Shown in pieces: positions 1-8,623 of a stretch of DNA of 41,201 bases. The notes under the pieces are model-generated. The model searched no databases, was not told the DNA's origin, and saw nothing but the letters and a program-made list of their open reading frames with translations. The number at the start of each line of letters is the position of its first letter. Position 1 is the stretch's first letter. The DNA is taken from NCBI GenBank assembly GCA_902796575.1, contig CADBPS010000050.1, forward strand, positions 1-41,201. The letters are read 5' to 3'. A program made the position numbers and the translations under genes. The stretch comes from an uncultured Methanobrevibacter sp. (GTDB lineage Archaea; Methanobacteriota; Methanobacteria; Methanobacteriales; Methanobacteriaceae).

Positions 1-1
1 A

Positions 2-532
2 CAAAACGGATTACTGTATGAATTTATTAAAGCATTTATCATGTTTGGTTTAATAGAGGAACTAATGAAATTTTCCGCAGGATCTTTTTCTTTGAAAAAA
101 TCACGCTTCCAATCAAAATTTGATTATATAATTATTTTTTCTTTGGTGGCATTTGGATTTACTCTAATTGAAACCACAATAGCTTCATCTACAGGAGGCT
201 TAGCTGGTGTAATCAGAGCATTCTTCCCATTCCACATAATGTGGCAAATTTTCATGGGAGCGCATTTGTATGAGTACAAAGTTGCTAAAATGAATAATGA
301 TTCTAAAACAATGAAAAAAGAATTGGCACTGGCTTTTGCAGTACCAATATTAATGCATGGCTGCTGTGACTTTTCAACAACACTGATTGGAAGAGCCTCC
401 ACTTTAATCCAATCATCAATGGGTACATTTGACATTATAAGTTTGATACTTCCGTTAATTTATATGATTGTCCTGATAGTTTTCACAATCATGACAGAAA
501 TTAAGTTTTATAAATACTGTAAAAACTTATAA
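2..532 (+). CDS. PrsW-family intramembrane protease, 5' end outside window
   Basis: The reading frame is open from the first bases of the window, so the start lies upstream; an internal ATG at 41 is not the real start because conserved sequence precedes and surrounds it. The visible 176 residues are mostly hydrophobic and carry the PrsW signature set: a Glu-Glu pair followed by Lys (IEELMKF, near position 50), a membrane segment ending in FGFTLIE, a His in FHIMW, and a His-x4-Asp motif (HGCCDF) near 355-372. In this family such residues form the active site of a membrane-embedded protease; the substrate here is unknown. The gene ends just before a short CCTCC/GGAGG hairpin. Family assignment rests on motifs only, but their order and spacing fit well. 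Confidence 0.75.
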   Translation, partial: QNGLLYEFIKAFIMFGLIEELMKFSAGSFSLKKSRFQSKFDYIIIFSLVAFGFTLIETTIASSTGGLAGVIRAFFPFHIMWQIFMGAHLYEYKVAKMNNDSKTMKKELALAFAVPILMHGCCDFSTTLIGRASTLIQSSMGTFDIISLILPLIYMIVLIVFTIMTEIKFYKYCKNL

Positions 533-535
533 ATC

Positions 536-566
536 CCTCCCCATTGATCAGGAGGTACATGTTTTT
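536..566 (+). terminator. Possible hairpin terminator after the PrsW-like gene
   Basis: CCTCC (536-540) pairs with GGAGG (551-555) around a 10-base loop, followed shortly by a TTTTT run near 562. It lies between two convergent genes and could end transcription of the upstream one. The stem is short, so the call is tentative. Confidence 0.35.
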
Positions 567-579
567 AAAACATTAATAT

Positions 580-1317
580 CTACTCCGGATATGTGCTTAC
601 ACTATCACGCATGTTTTCAGGACCAGTATAATAATCTCCCTGGCCTAATGTTCTGTCATGAACATCCATCTCACTGGATGAAATTATTCCATCTCCATCA
701 GTATCCCACCGGGAATATATATCTGATGGTATCTCATCAGGATTAACCTTACCCTGAGTATATTCTAAATCTACATTATTCTGTTTTACCTCAGCGTTAT
801 TTGCATTATTATTTGTAATGTCTTCTACAGCTGCAGTATTATTTGTATTAAATTTTGCTGAGGATACAATCTTTTTAAGCAAATCCAAATTCTTGCAAAC
901 TATTACGATATTGTCATGTGTACTATTATTAACTAATTTGGCACTATAATATCCATCACATTTGTATAATAAAAAGCCGTTAAGATCATCTATATTTTCT
1001 CCAATTGTCAATGCATCACGAATCCCGGCAAATGCAACGGCTCCACCCAGAGCATTGTCTGTACCTTCAAAAGCTTCTTCACTGTTATATGATATGATTT
1101 CTATTTCATTTTCAGTATCATTGTAGAGTTTTATGGTGTCTGCATATGTTGTAAAATTTACATCTGATTCTGTTACATTAATAGTGCATGTATTTGATAA
1201 TGCGATTGTTTTCATGGTATCTGTCTGTTTTAACAGCCCTGATGTGAATAATATTCCTATTGATAACATTATTATCACAGCAATCAGTGCAATTATTATT
1301 ATGTTCTGTTTTTTCAT
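580..1317 (-). CDS. Secreted or membrane-anchored protein with EF-hand-like calcium loop
   Basis: A 245-residue protein of no family I recognise. Residues 5-28 form one strongly hydrophobic segment, which fits a signal anchor with the rest of the protein outside the cell. The middle is a small globular region (about 45-155), followed by an Asn/Thr-rich linker. Near residue 208 the sequence DTDGDGIISSSE matches an EF-hand or dockerin-type calcium loop, with Asp and Asn/Asp ligands at alternating positions and a Glu at the end. The start at 1317 is well supported by GGGAGGAT upstream. It is transcribed alone and convergent to the PrsW-like gene. A role at the cell surface is inference. Confidence 0.7.
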   Translation of the reverse strand: MKKQNIIIIALIAVIIMLSIGILFTSGLLKQTDTMKTIALSNTCTINVTESDVNFTTYADTIKLYNDTENEIEIISYNSEEAFEGTDNALGGAVAFAGIRDALTIGENIDDLNGFLLYKCDGYYSAKLVNNSTHDNIVIVCKNLDLLKKIVSSAKFNTNNTAAVEDITNNNANNAEVKQNNVDLEYTQGKVNPDEIPSDIYSRWDTDGDGIISSSEMDVHDRTLGQGDYYTGPENMRDSVSTYPE

Positions 1318-1445
1318 GATTTTTATCCTCCCTCATAATGATATTAATATTGTGTTTATTTAGTTTATATTTTTATCACAAATTTTGATAAAACTCTTAA
1401 AGTTTATAACGTAAGCTGCCAAATAATAGATTATAAGGAGATTTT

Positions 1446-1838
1446 ATGAAAACATTAAATGTTGTAGCAGCTATTATAAAAAAGGATAGTAAAATCCTTG
1501 CAACAAAAAGAGGATATGGTGAATTCATAAATATGTGGGAGTTTCCCGGCGGAAAAATAGAAAAATCAGAATCTAAAAGGGAAGCTATAGTACGTGAAAT
1601 CAAAGAAGAGCTCGACTGTATTATTAGACCTACAAAATTTGCTCTGGATTTGGAATATCAGTATCCTACATTTTATCTTAAAATGAGCTGTTTTGAGGCG
1701 GAAATAATTGAAGGTACACCAAAGCTTCTGGAGCATAATGATGCAAAATGGCTTTCCAAAAATCAGCTTGATGATGTCAACTGGATTCCTGCAGATATTG
1801 AAGTTGTAGATTATTTAAAGAAAACTATGGATGATTAA
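1446..1838 (+). CDS. mutT: MutT-like Nudix hydrolase (8-oxo-dGTP diphosphatase type)
   Basis: This 130-residue protein contains a complete Nudix box: GGKIEKSES followed by REAIVREIKEELD, i.e. G-x5-E-x7-R-E-x2-E-E, which binds Mg2+ and hydrolyses a nucleoside diphosphate linked to another group. Length and the N-terminal VVAAIIKKDSKILATKR match MutT-type enzymes that clear oxidised dGTP. The start is set by AAGGAGA four bases before ATG. Its last codons overlap the next ORF by 8 bases, and that ORF overlaps the PLD-helicase gene, so the three are probably one transcript and translationally coupled. Pairing with a DNA-acting helicase suggests a role in DNA damage or defence; the actual substrate cannot be read from sequence. 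Confidence 0.85.
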   Translation: MKTLNVVAAIIKKDSKILATKRGYGEFINMWEFPGGKIEKSESKREAIVREIKEELDCIIRPTKFALDLEYQYPTFYLKMSCFEAEIIEGTPKLLEHNDAKWLSKNQLDDVNWIPADIEVVDYLKKTMDD

Positions 1839-2013
1839 TATGGATATTAATGAAAAAAGATTAAATGATGCTATTAATCTTAAGGCAAGTTTGAAATCTA
1901 AAATAGAAAAACTTGGAGATGATCCAAGAGCTGAAAGCTTTAAAGTACAGTTGGATAAAGTTAACGAGCTAATTGACTATTTAAAAAAAGAGAATTTAAA
2001 TGAACAGGAATAA
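1831..2013 (+). CDS. Small helical protein between Nudix and PLD-helicase genes
   Basis: A 60-residue, highly charged, predicted all-helical protein (heptad-like Leu/Ile spacing with Lys/Glu), no family recognised. It starts at ATG 1831 or at ATG 1840 two codons later; both are in frame. It overlaps the Nudix gene by 8 bases and the helicase gene by 14 bases, which is the main argument that it is real and co-translated. It could be a small adaptor for the helicase, but this is only inference from position. Confidence 0.6.
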   Translation: MINMDINEKRLNDAINLKASLKSKIEKLGDDPRAESFKVQLDKVNELIDYLKKENLNEQE

Positions 2014-4963
2014 TATTATTGAAGGAGCAAGGACGGCATTTATTGATGGAAGCATTAATTCCAGTGATGATTTCAGGCCCAAATTACTATATAACAGCAA
2101 AAACAGTAAAGTTATTAATTCAATCAGAGATGAGCTTAAAGACTGTGATGAGTTTATTATTTCATCTGCATTTATAACTTTGGGAGGAATCACACCCCTT
2201 CTGGAAGAGTTTAAAAATCTCGAAAAGAACAACATTAAAGGTAAAATTTTAACAACAGATTATCTGAATTTTACAGAACCTAAAGCTTTAAGAAAACTTG
2301 ATAAATTCAAAAATCTTGAGATTAAGTTATACAGTCAGAAAAAGGAAGGCTTTCACACTAAAGGTTACATTTTCAAAAAGGATGACGTTTACAGAGGCAT
2401 TGTTGGAAGTTCCAATTTAACCATGAACGCATTAACTGTCAACAAGGAGTGGAACGTTGAATTCACATCCTTAAGTGAAGGTGAAATGCTTTTGGAAATC
2501 AAAAAGGAATTTAATGAATTATGGGATAGTGCAGATTCACTAAAAAATGTTCTTCCGATTTATGAAAAAATTTATGAAGACAATAAAAACTTCAAAAAAT
2601 TAAGAAAAATAACCGAAAAGTTAAAAAAAGACAATGTCACTAATCTGGCTCCCAATATAATGCAGGAAGATTTTATCAATAATTTAAGAAAATTAATTAA
2701 ACAGGGCGAATCCAGAGCTATTCTGGTTTCAGCAACAGGTACAGGTAAAACTTATGCATCGGCTTTTGCCGTGAAGGATTTTAATCCCAAAAGATTTCTA
2801 TTTTTAGTTCACCGTGAACAGATTGCAAAACAATCCATCAATGCATATAAAAATGTTTTTAAAAATCATGAAAACTTCGGACTGCTTTCAGGTAATTCCA
2901 AGGATTTTGATAAAAATTATCTTTTCTCCACTATCCAGACTATGAGCAAGGATGATGTTTATACCAGATATGATCCAGATTATTTTGATTACATTATTAT
3001 TGATGAGGTTCACAAGGCAGGTGCCTTAAGTTATCAGAAAATATTCAATTATTTCACACCAAAATTCTATTTGGGGATGACTGCTTCACCTGAACGTACA
3101 GACGGATTTAATATCTATGAATTATTTGACAATAATATTGCTCATGAAATAAGACTTCAAGAAGCTTTGGAAGAAGATCTTCTCTGTCCGTTCCATTACT
3201 TTGGAATAAGTGATGTTGAATTTGAGGATAATACCTTTGATGATGATTTTAAGGATTTCAATCTTTTGGCTTCACAGAAAAGGGTTGATTATCTTCTGGA
3301 AAAATCCGAATTTTACGGGTATTCCGGAGATAGAATTAAAGCTTTAGTATTCTGTTCCAGAAAAAAAGAAGCTGAATTGTTATCAAAGGAGTTTAATAAA
3401 AGGGGCCATCCTTCAATGGTATTGACAGGTGATGATTCCCAGAAAACCCGACTCGAAGCCATTGACAGACTTACCAATGACAAAAATCCCAATAAAATTG
3501 AATATATTTTCTCTGTTGATATTTTCAATGAGGGTGTTGATATTCCGGAAATCAACCAGGTTTTACTTGTAAGACCGACTGAATCACCAATCATTTTTAT
3601 TCAGCAGTTAGGAAGAGGTCTAAGAAAATATAAAAACAAGGAGTTTGTTGTTATTCTTGATTTTATCGGTAACTACAAGAACAATTTCATGATACCTATC
3701 GCCCTTTCAGGTGACAATTCATATGACAAGGACAGATATCGAAAATATGTAATGGAAAGTAACCGTATTATTCCGGGAGCTTCTTCAATCAATTTTGATG
3801 AAATTTCACGAAAGCGTATATATGAATCTATTAACAATACTTCATTTTCCAAAATAGCACTGTTTAAGGAAAAGTATAATCATTTAAAATATAAGTTAGG
3901 TAAAATTCCAATGCTGATAGACTTCCTTAATCAGGCAGAATTCAATCCTGAATTGATAGTGAATCATAATAAATTTAAAACCTACCATAAATTCCTTGAA
4001 TATGCTGAGGATGACTATACTGGATACCTGTCTGATGAGGAAAATGCCTCCTTAAAATTCATATCTTCAAAGATAATAAAAGCAATCAGGCCTCATGAAA
4101 TAGCTATTCTTAAATGCCTTAAGTATAACGGATATTTCACAATAAATACAATTGAAAGAATACTGAAAGAAAAATATGGTCTTTCAAATCAGTTTGAATC
4201 TGTAAAAGGTGCGATTAATTTTTTAAGCACACAATTTTACAAAAAGGAAACAAGTGATGATTACCAGGCGAATACTGTAACCAGCTGTATCGGCAAGTTC
4301 AGTGATGAATTTTATCAGAATATGTTTTTTAAATCACCTGATTTAAATGTTCTTAAAAATTTAAAAGACAATAAGGATTATAAGTTTGAAATATCACATT
4401 ATTTTAAAGGATGTCTGGCAAACAATACATATTTAAAACATATGGAAGATGCACTTGATTATGGACTTTTAAAATATAAAAATGTGTATTTGGATAAAAA
4501 TCCATTTAAATTATATGAAAAATACTCAAGAGAAGATGTTTTAAGACTCCTGAATTGGAAGCACTTTATGAACGGTCAAAATATTGGTGGATATAAGATT
4601 AAATATAATACATGTCCTATTTTTGTAACTTACAATAAAAAAGAAGATATTTCAGAAACTATCAACTATGAAGACCAGTTTATTGACAGGGAAACATTCT
4701 CCTGGATGAGCAGAAACAACCGTAGGACATCATCACCTGAACTGGAACCATTAATTAATTATAATGGGATTAATACTCTTTTATTTATACAGAAAAGCAA
4801 TGATGAGGGAATTGAATTTTATTACATTGGTAAATTAACTCCTTTAGACTACAATCAGGTTTATAGGACTATAAATGATAAAAAGCAGCCAATTGTTAAT
4901 TTCAAATTTAAAATAGAAAATGAAGTTAAAGATGAACTGTTCAACTATTTTGTGAATGACTAA
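2000..4963 (+). CDS. PLD nuclease-like / superfamily II helicase / DUF3427 protein
   Basis: This 987-residue protein has three parts. Residues about 25-165 form a phospholipase D-like domain with HTKGYIF (about 119) and GSSNLT (about 136), the pattern of PLD-type nucleases. Residues about 220-590 form a superfamily II helicase: Walker A ATGTGKT near 246, DEVH box near 335, TASPERTDG, and motif VI QQLGRGLRK near 535. The C-terminal part (about 600-985) fits the DUF3427 region found in proteins of this layout. The only PLD HKD motif seen is a single one, so a nuclease would need a dimer. It is third in an operon with a Nudix hydrolase and a small helical protein, overlapping the latter by 14 bases. 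DNA repair or antiviral defence is plausible but unproven. Confidence 0.88.
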   Translation: MNRNNIIEGARTAFIDGSINSSDDFRPKLLYNSKNSKVINSIRDELKDCDEFIISSAFITLGGITPLLEEFKNLEKNNIKGKILTTDYLNFTEPKALRKLDKFKNLEIKLYSQKKEGFHTKGYIFKKDDVYRGIVGSSNLTMNALTVNKEWNVEFTSLSEGEMLLEIKKEFNELWDSADSLKNVLPIYEKIYEDNKNFKKLRKITEKLKKDNVTNLAPNIMQEDFINNLRKLIKQGESRAILVSATGTGKTYASAFAVKDFNPKRFLFLVHREQIAKQSINAYKNVFKNHENFGLLSGNSKDFDKNYLFSTIQTMSKDDVYTRYDPDYFDYIIIDEVHKAGALSYQKIFNYFTPKFYLGMTASPERTDGFNIYELFDNNIAHEIRLQEALEEDLLCPFHYFGISDVEFEDNTFDDDFKDFNLLASQKRVDYLLEKSEFYGYSGDRIKALVFCSRKKEAELLSKEFNKRGHPSMVLTGDDSQKTRLEAIDRLTNDKNPNKIEYIFSVDIFNEGVDIPEINQVLLVRPTESPIIFIQQLGRGLRKYKNKEFVVILDFIGNYKNNFMIPIALSGDNSYDKDRYRKYVMESNRIIPGASSINFDEISRKRIYESINNTSFSKIALFKEKYNHLKYKLGKIPMLIDFLNQAEFNPELIVNHNKFKTYHKFLEYAEDDYTGYLSDEENASLKFISSKIIKAIRPHEIAILKCLKYNGYFTINTIERILKEKYGLSNQFESVKGAINFLSTQFYKKETSDDYQANTVTSCIGKFSDEFYQNMFFKSPDLNVLKNLKDNKDYKFEISHYFKGCLANNTYLKHMEDALDYGLLKYKNVYLDKNPFKLYEKYSREDVLRLLNWKHFMNGQNIGGYKIKYNTCPIFVTYNKKEDISETINYEDQFIDRETFSWMSRNNRRTSSPELEPLINYNGINTLLFIQKSNDEGIEFYYIGKLTPLDYNQVYRTINDKKQPIVNFKFKIENEVKDELFNYFVND

Positions 4964-4989
4964 TTCCCAGATGAATACTGCATTTTATA

Positions 4990-5024
4990 TAAAAAAAAGT
5001 TTTAGAGGATTGATTTTAATCCTC
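4990..5024 (-). terminator. Hairpin-poly(T) terminator of papain-type ALP
   Basis: On the minus strand GAGGATT (plus 5018-5024) pairs with AATCCTC (plus 5005-5011), followed by a run of eight T (plus 4991-4998). The stop codon TAA of the ALP gene is inside this hairpin. Confidence 0.7.
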
Positions 5025-8000
5025 TTTTGCAAAAACAGTTATTTTATTTGAAATCGCCAGACTTTCATACTGTGATGTAATAATATATTCACCAGGCATC
5101 AGATTAATGCTTAAACTGGCTATTCCTGATGAATTTGTGTTTTTCGTAAATAATGTTCCATCAATATTGAACGTTATTTGAGCATTTCCAAGGGGACTGC
5201 CTGTACCGTCAAGGAGTTTTACTTCAAAACTGCTTCCATCTCCATAGGTCATGTTGACGTCACTTGCATTTAAAACGGACAATACTGTAATATTATAAGA
5301 AATCATAAGGCCTGTCAATGGATCGGTAGCGGTTAGTATATACTCACCAGGTGATAAATTAATGTTTAATTTAGCGGTTCCATTTTCATTTGTTGTGTGG
5401 GTATATAAAACACCGTTGATATTCATTGTAACTTTAGCATTTGAAACTGCCTGACCAGTTCTGTCAATCAGGGAAATATAAAACTGTGATTCGTTTTTAA
5501 AGTATTTAACCAAATTATCTCCGATTAATGTCGGCAATACCTCAATGCTGTTTTCAATGCTTGATTCGTTAAATGAAGTTTTAATAGTGTAATTGCCAGG
5601 ATTTAAGTTTATGGCCATTTTAGCTATTCCATTTTCATCCGAAGTTCTTGCGTAAACAATACCGTTGATTTCGAATTTAACAGTTTTATTTGCAATACCT
5701 ATATCTGCTTCAAATTTGGAATCGTTTTTGTAGATTTTAACCAGATCTTCGCCATAAATAGCCGAATCTTTTGTATAGACTTTTAATACTACAGTCATAT
5801 TGTCAAGAGTAACATCCCTCCATCCGTCACCAACATTTACAAATGAGGTATTTTGAGGGAAGTGTATTCTTGAAACATTCAGTATAGGCATTGAACTGGT
5901 AGTCATTATAACGGTAAAGTTATCATCGGTTTTAACGAGAATTTCCTTTGTCAGTCTGATTGTGTGGAATCCGGAAAATGGAGAAGTTCCGTTTTGGGTT
6001 AATTTCAAAACATTGTTTACATAGATTTCAAGGGAGTATTCCTGGCTGGCATTGTAGAAGTAGGTTCCCACAGCACTGATTAAATCGTTGCCCTGTGATT
6101 TGAATGAATTTTTATAGGAGTAATTGTCATAATCTGTTTTATAGAATACCTCTCCTCCCATGTCTGTCTGATAATTTTTAGTGTAGTTTTCAGTGTTTTC
6201 AACTACAAAAGCAACACCTATACTTTTTTTTATTACCATTGTATCATAGTATGATACATATATGTATCCGTTGTCATAGCTTTCATTTCCATAACTGTTT
6301 TTTATAATCCATGCTCCGTTTCCATGTGGTGTAATCAGGAAATTATCGGCAGGGTAATTGTCATCCCATCCGACTATTGCAACTGCATGATTAGGTTCCA
6401 GTTCTTCTTCTATTTTATTGTAGTAAAGTGCATTTGTAATGTTGTTGAAATATGGTGCACTGTTATCTATTAAAATATCAGTTGTAACAGATCCGTATTT
6501 TAAAATAGTTTCCTTATAATCATTGATGTCTGATTTTTCAGGATGGAGGAGTACTGCATCCTGAATATGAATATTTTCCGGTGTCTGAATGAATCTTGTT
6601 ATTTTTCCATACATGTCAAATGTATCATATTCTTCCGGAAATACACCGAACCATGAAAGCACATACTGCAGGGCAATATCGGTCTGGCCGGCTTCAACCA
6701 TTTGATGATTTCCGTATTTTGAGTATATCAGGAGCATTTTCTGTGTATTTTGAGTGGACAGCGAATATTCAACACCGGTTGCTTTCAGTAATGCAGTTTC
6801 CAATGCTGCTAATGTTGAAAAGCACCAGCATGCTCCTGCTGCTCCCTGATTTTTTATTGATGAAACCCATCCCCAGTCGGCTGAGTTATATCTTTTCGGA
6901 AGATTGTCCACATCAATTGTATTGTTCAGCAATACCAGCTTAATTCCCGTTCCGTTTACAATAAGATTAAGGAATTTATCAGTGTCATTTTTAATCACAG
7001 TGTCATTATTATATGTATTGTTGTTTAAATCAATGGATTTTGTGTAAATACTTGAAATAGCTTCACCGTTATCTTTAAAAACTGAATTGTAGACTTCAAC
7101 TTCACAGTCATAAAGGTACAATCCCCTGGAATTGTTTGTAAATTCTGTGCTGTTGATATGTACGGACATAAAATCGGCATATACTGCTCCGCCAAATGAT
7201 AATCCTTCAATATCTGCATTGATTAATTTATTGTTGGAAAATATTGAATCAATGATATACATATCATATAAACTGGATGTATAGACTGCTCCGCCACTGT
7301 ATGTTGCGGTGTTATCTGTAAAATTAGAGTTATAAATATTCAGACATCCCCCTGCCTGAGCTATTGCTCCTCCAAAATCTGAAGAACAGTTGCTGAATCT
7401 GGAATCATAAATATCTATTGTTGAAGGACTTCCTCTGTTCCAGCTGTTTTCATCAATATAAAGAGCTCCTCCGTTTTTATTTGCTTTTGTATTAATAAAA
7501 CTGCAGTTAACTAAAGCACCGTTTACACTGCTTATGAATGCAATGGCACCGCCGCTTTTATTTGCAGACAGATTTATGAATTTTGTGTTTGATATATTGA
7601 AGAAAACATACATGTCCAGATATATTGCAGGGCAATACTCGGAAGAAAGGTCAGTAAAAACAGTATTATTAATTAGGGTATTTGTTTCATAACCTATAAA
7701 AATTGCACCCAGAGTATAATTGCTGGAATTTTTAAAAATTACTCTGTTGATATGAGTATCAAAATTAGGAGTTGAATCATCATCTTCTGTATCATCATCC
7801 AATGTATCATTATCTAAGGTATCATTATCATTAAACGTGTAATTATAATCAAATGTATCATTGTATGATTCATTATAGGGTGTATCGTTTCTTGGCTGGA
7901 ACTTTGATTTGAGATATAATGATGCTCCATTAACAGCCCAGTTTCCATCAAAAATACAGTCCGTCAGATTTACATGCTTAACAACATAAAGAGCACCGCC

Positions 8001-8453
8001 GTAGTTTGTTGCATAATTATTTTCAAATGTCAGATTGTTACATGAAATGGATTGATTAACAAAAACAGCTCCTCCATTATCTGAACGTCCATTAATCAGT
8101 CTAAGATTATTAAGAGTTACGTTTTCAGCAAGAACATTAAATATTCTTGACTGCCCATTACCATCAATTGTGAAATTGTTACCGTTGATAGTAATTGGCT
8201 TTGAAATTTCAATTCCTTCAGCTGAAGAATTTGAATATCTGTAATTTTTAGTTAAATTTAAAACTTCACCTGATTCAATGGAATTTATTTCATTTTGCAG
8301 TTCATCAAAGTCTGCAGGTGAATCTTCTGCTATAATATCATTATTTGATTCACCGGCTTGAATTATATTATCTGTACTATCTTCCCCGCAGACTGCAGAC
8401 ACAGTAAACAGGGAAATAATCAGTATTAAAAACAGGTATCTTTTTTTAATCAA
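5016..8453 (-). CDS. Adhesin-like protein with papain-type (C1) protease domain
   Basis: A 1145-residue secreted protein. A signal peptide (about residues 1-23) ends near SAVCG. Residues about 45-500 are parallel beta-helix repeats (many short NNxF, GGAIY-type rungs) with an Asp/Asn/Thr-rich stretch near 200-225. A C1A peptidase domain follows with an intact triad: Cys542 in GACWCFS, His689 in NHAVAIVGW, Asn719 in WIIKNSYG. The last 250 residues hold three Ig-like repeats of the type shared by the other ALPs here. No C-terminal membrane anchor is visible. The start is TTG, supported by AGAGGTGA four bases before it. Protease activity is expected from the triad; whether it cuts itself, wall peptides or host protein is unknown. 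Confidence 0.9.
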   Translation of the reverse strand: MIKKRYLFLILIISLFTVSAVCGEDSTDNIIQAGESNNDIIAEDSPADFDELQNEINSIESGEVLNLTKNYRYSNSSAEGIEISKPITINGNNFTIDGNGQSRIFNVLAENVTLNNLRLINGRSDNGGAVFVNQSISCNNLTFENNYATNYGGALYVVKHVNLTDCIFDGNWAVNGASLYLKSKFQPRNDTPYNESYNDTFDYNYTFNDNDTLDNDTLDDDTEDDDSTPNFDTHINRVIFKNSSNYTLGAIFIGYETNTLINNTVFTDLSSEYCPAIYLDMYVFFNISNTKFINLSANKSGGAIAFISSVNGALVNCSFINTKANKNGGALYIDENSWNRGSPSTIDIYDSRFSNCSSDFGGAIAQAGGCLNIYNSNFTDNTATYSGGAVYTSSLYDMYIIDSIFSNNKLINADIEGLSFGGAVYADFMSVHINSTEFTNNSRGLYLYDCEVEVYNSVFKDNGEAISSIYTKSIDLNNNTYNNDTVIKNDTDKFLNLIVNGTGIKLVLLNNTIDVDNLPKRYNSADWGWVSSIKNQGAAGACWCFSTLAALETALLKATGVEYSLSTQNTQKMLLIYSKYGNHQMVEAGQTDIALQYVLSWFGVFPEEYDTFDMYGKITRFIQTPENIHIQDAVLLHPEKSDINDYKETILKYGSVTTDILIDNSAPYFNNITNALYYNKIEEELEPNHAVAIVGWDDNYPADNFLITPHGNGAWIIKNSYGNESYDNGYIYVSYYDTMVIKKSIGVAFVVENTENYTKNYQTDMGGEVFYKTDYDNYSYKNSFKSQGNDLISAVGTYFYNASQEYSLEIYVNNVLKLTQNGTSPFSGFHTIRLTKEILVKTDDNFTVIMTTSSMPILNVSRIHFPQNTSFVNVGDGWRDVTLDNMTVVLKVYTKDSAIYGEDLVKIYKNDSKFEADIGIANKTVKFEINGIVYARTSDENGIAKMAINLNPGNYTIKTSFNESSIENSIEVLPTLIGDNLVKYFKNESQFYISLIDRTGQAVSNAKVTMNINGVLYTHTTNENGTAKLNINLSPGEYILTATDPLTGLMISYNITVLSVLNASDVNMTYGDGSSFEVKLLDGTGSPLGNAQITFNIDGTLFTKNTNSSGIASLSINLMPGEYIITSQYESLAISNKITVFAKED

Positions 8454-8465
8454 AATTTCACCTCT
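8451..8465 (-). promoter_or_regulatory. Shine-Dalgarno and TTG start of papain-type ALP
   Basis: On the minus strand AGAGGTGA (plus 8458-8465) stands four bases before TTG (plus 8451-8453). No in-frame ATG lies near, and TTG gives a full signal peptide. The spacing equals that of the two transglutaminase ALPs and of ATG-start genes in the window. Confidence 0.75.
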
Positions 8466-8623
8466 TGCTATTATATATTAAGATAGATTGTTATAAAGTT
8501 GATTTAATGGATTATTGTAATTTTTTTTTAAAAAAACAGCTATTCTGTTTTAAAGTTAATGTGGTTTTGCCGTGATGCAACATTATATTTAACCAATATT
8601 GAATTTAGCTTTAAAATAGCGGA

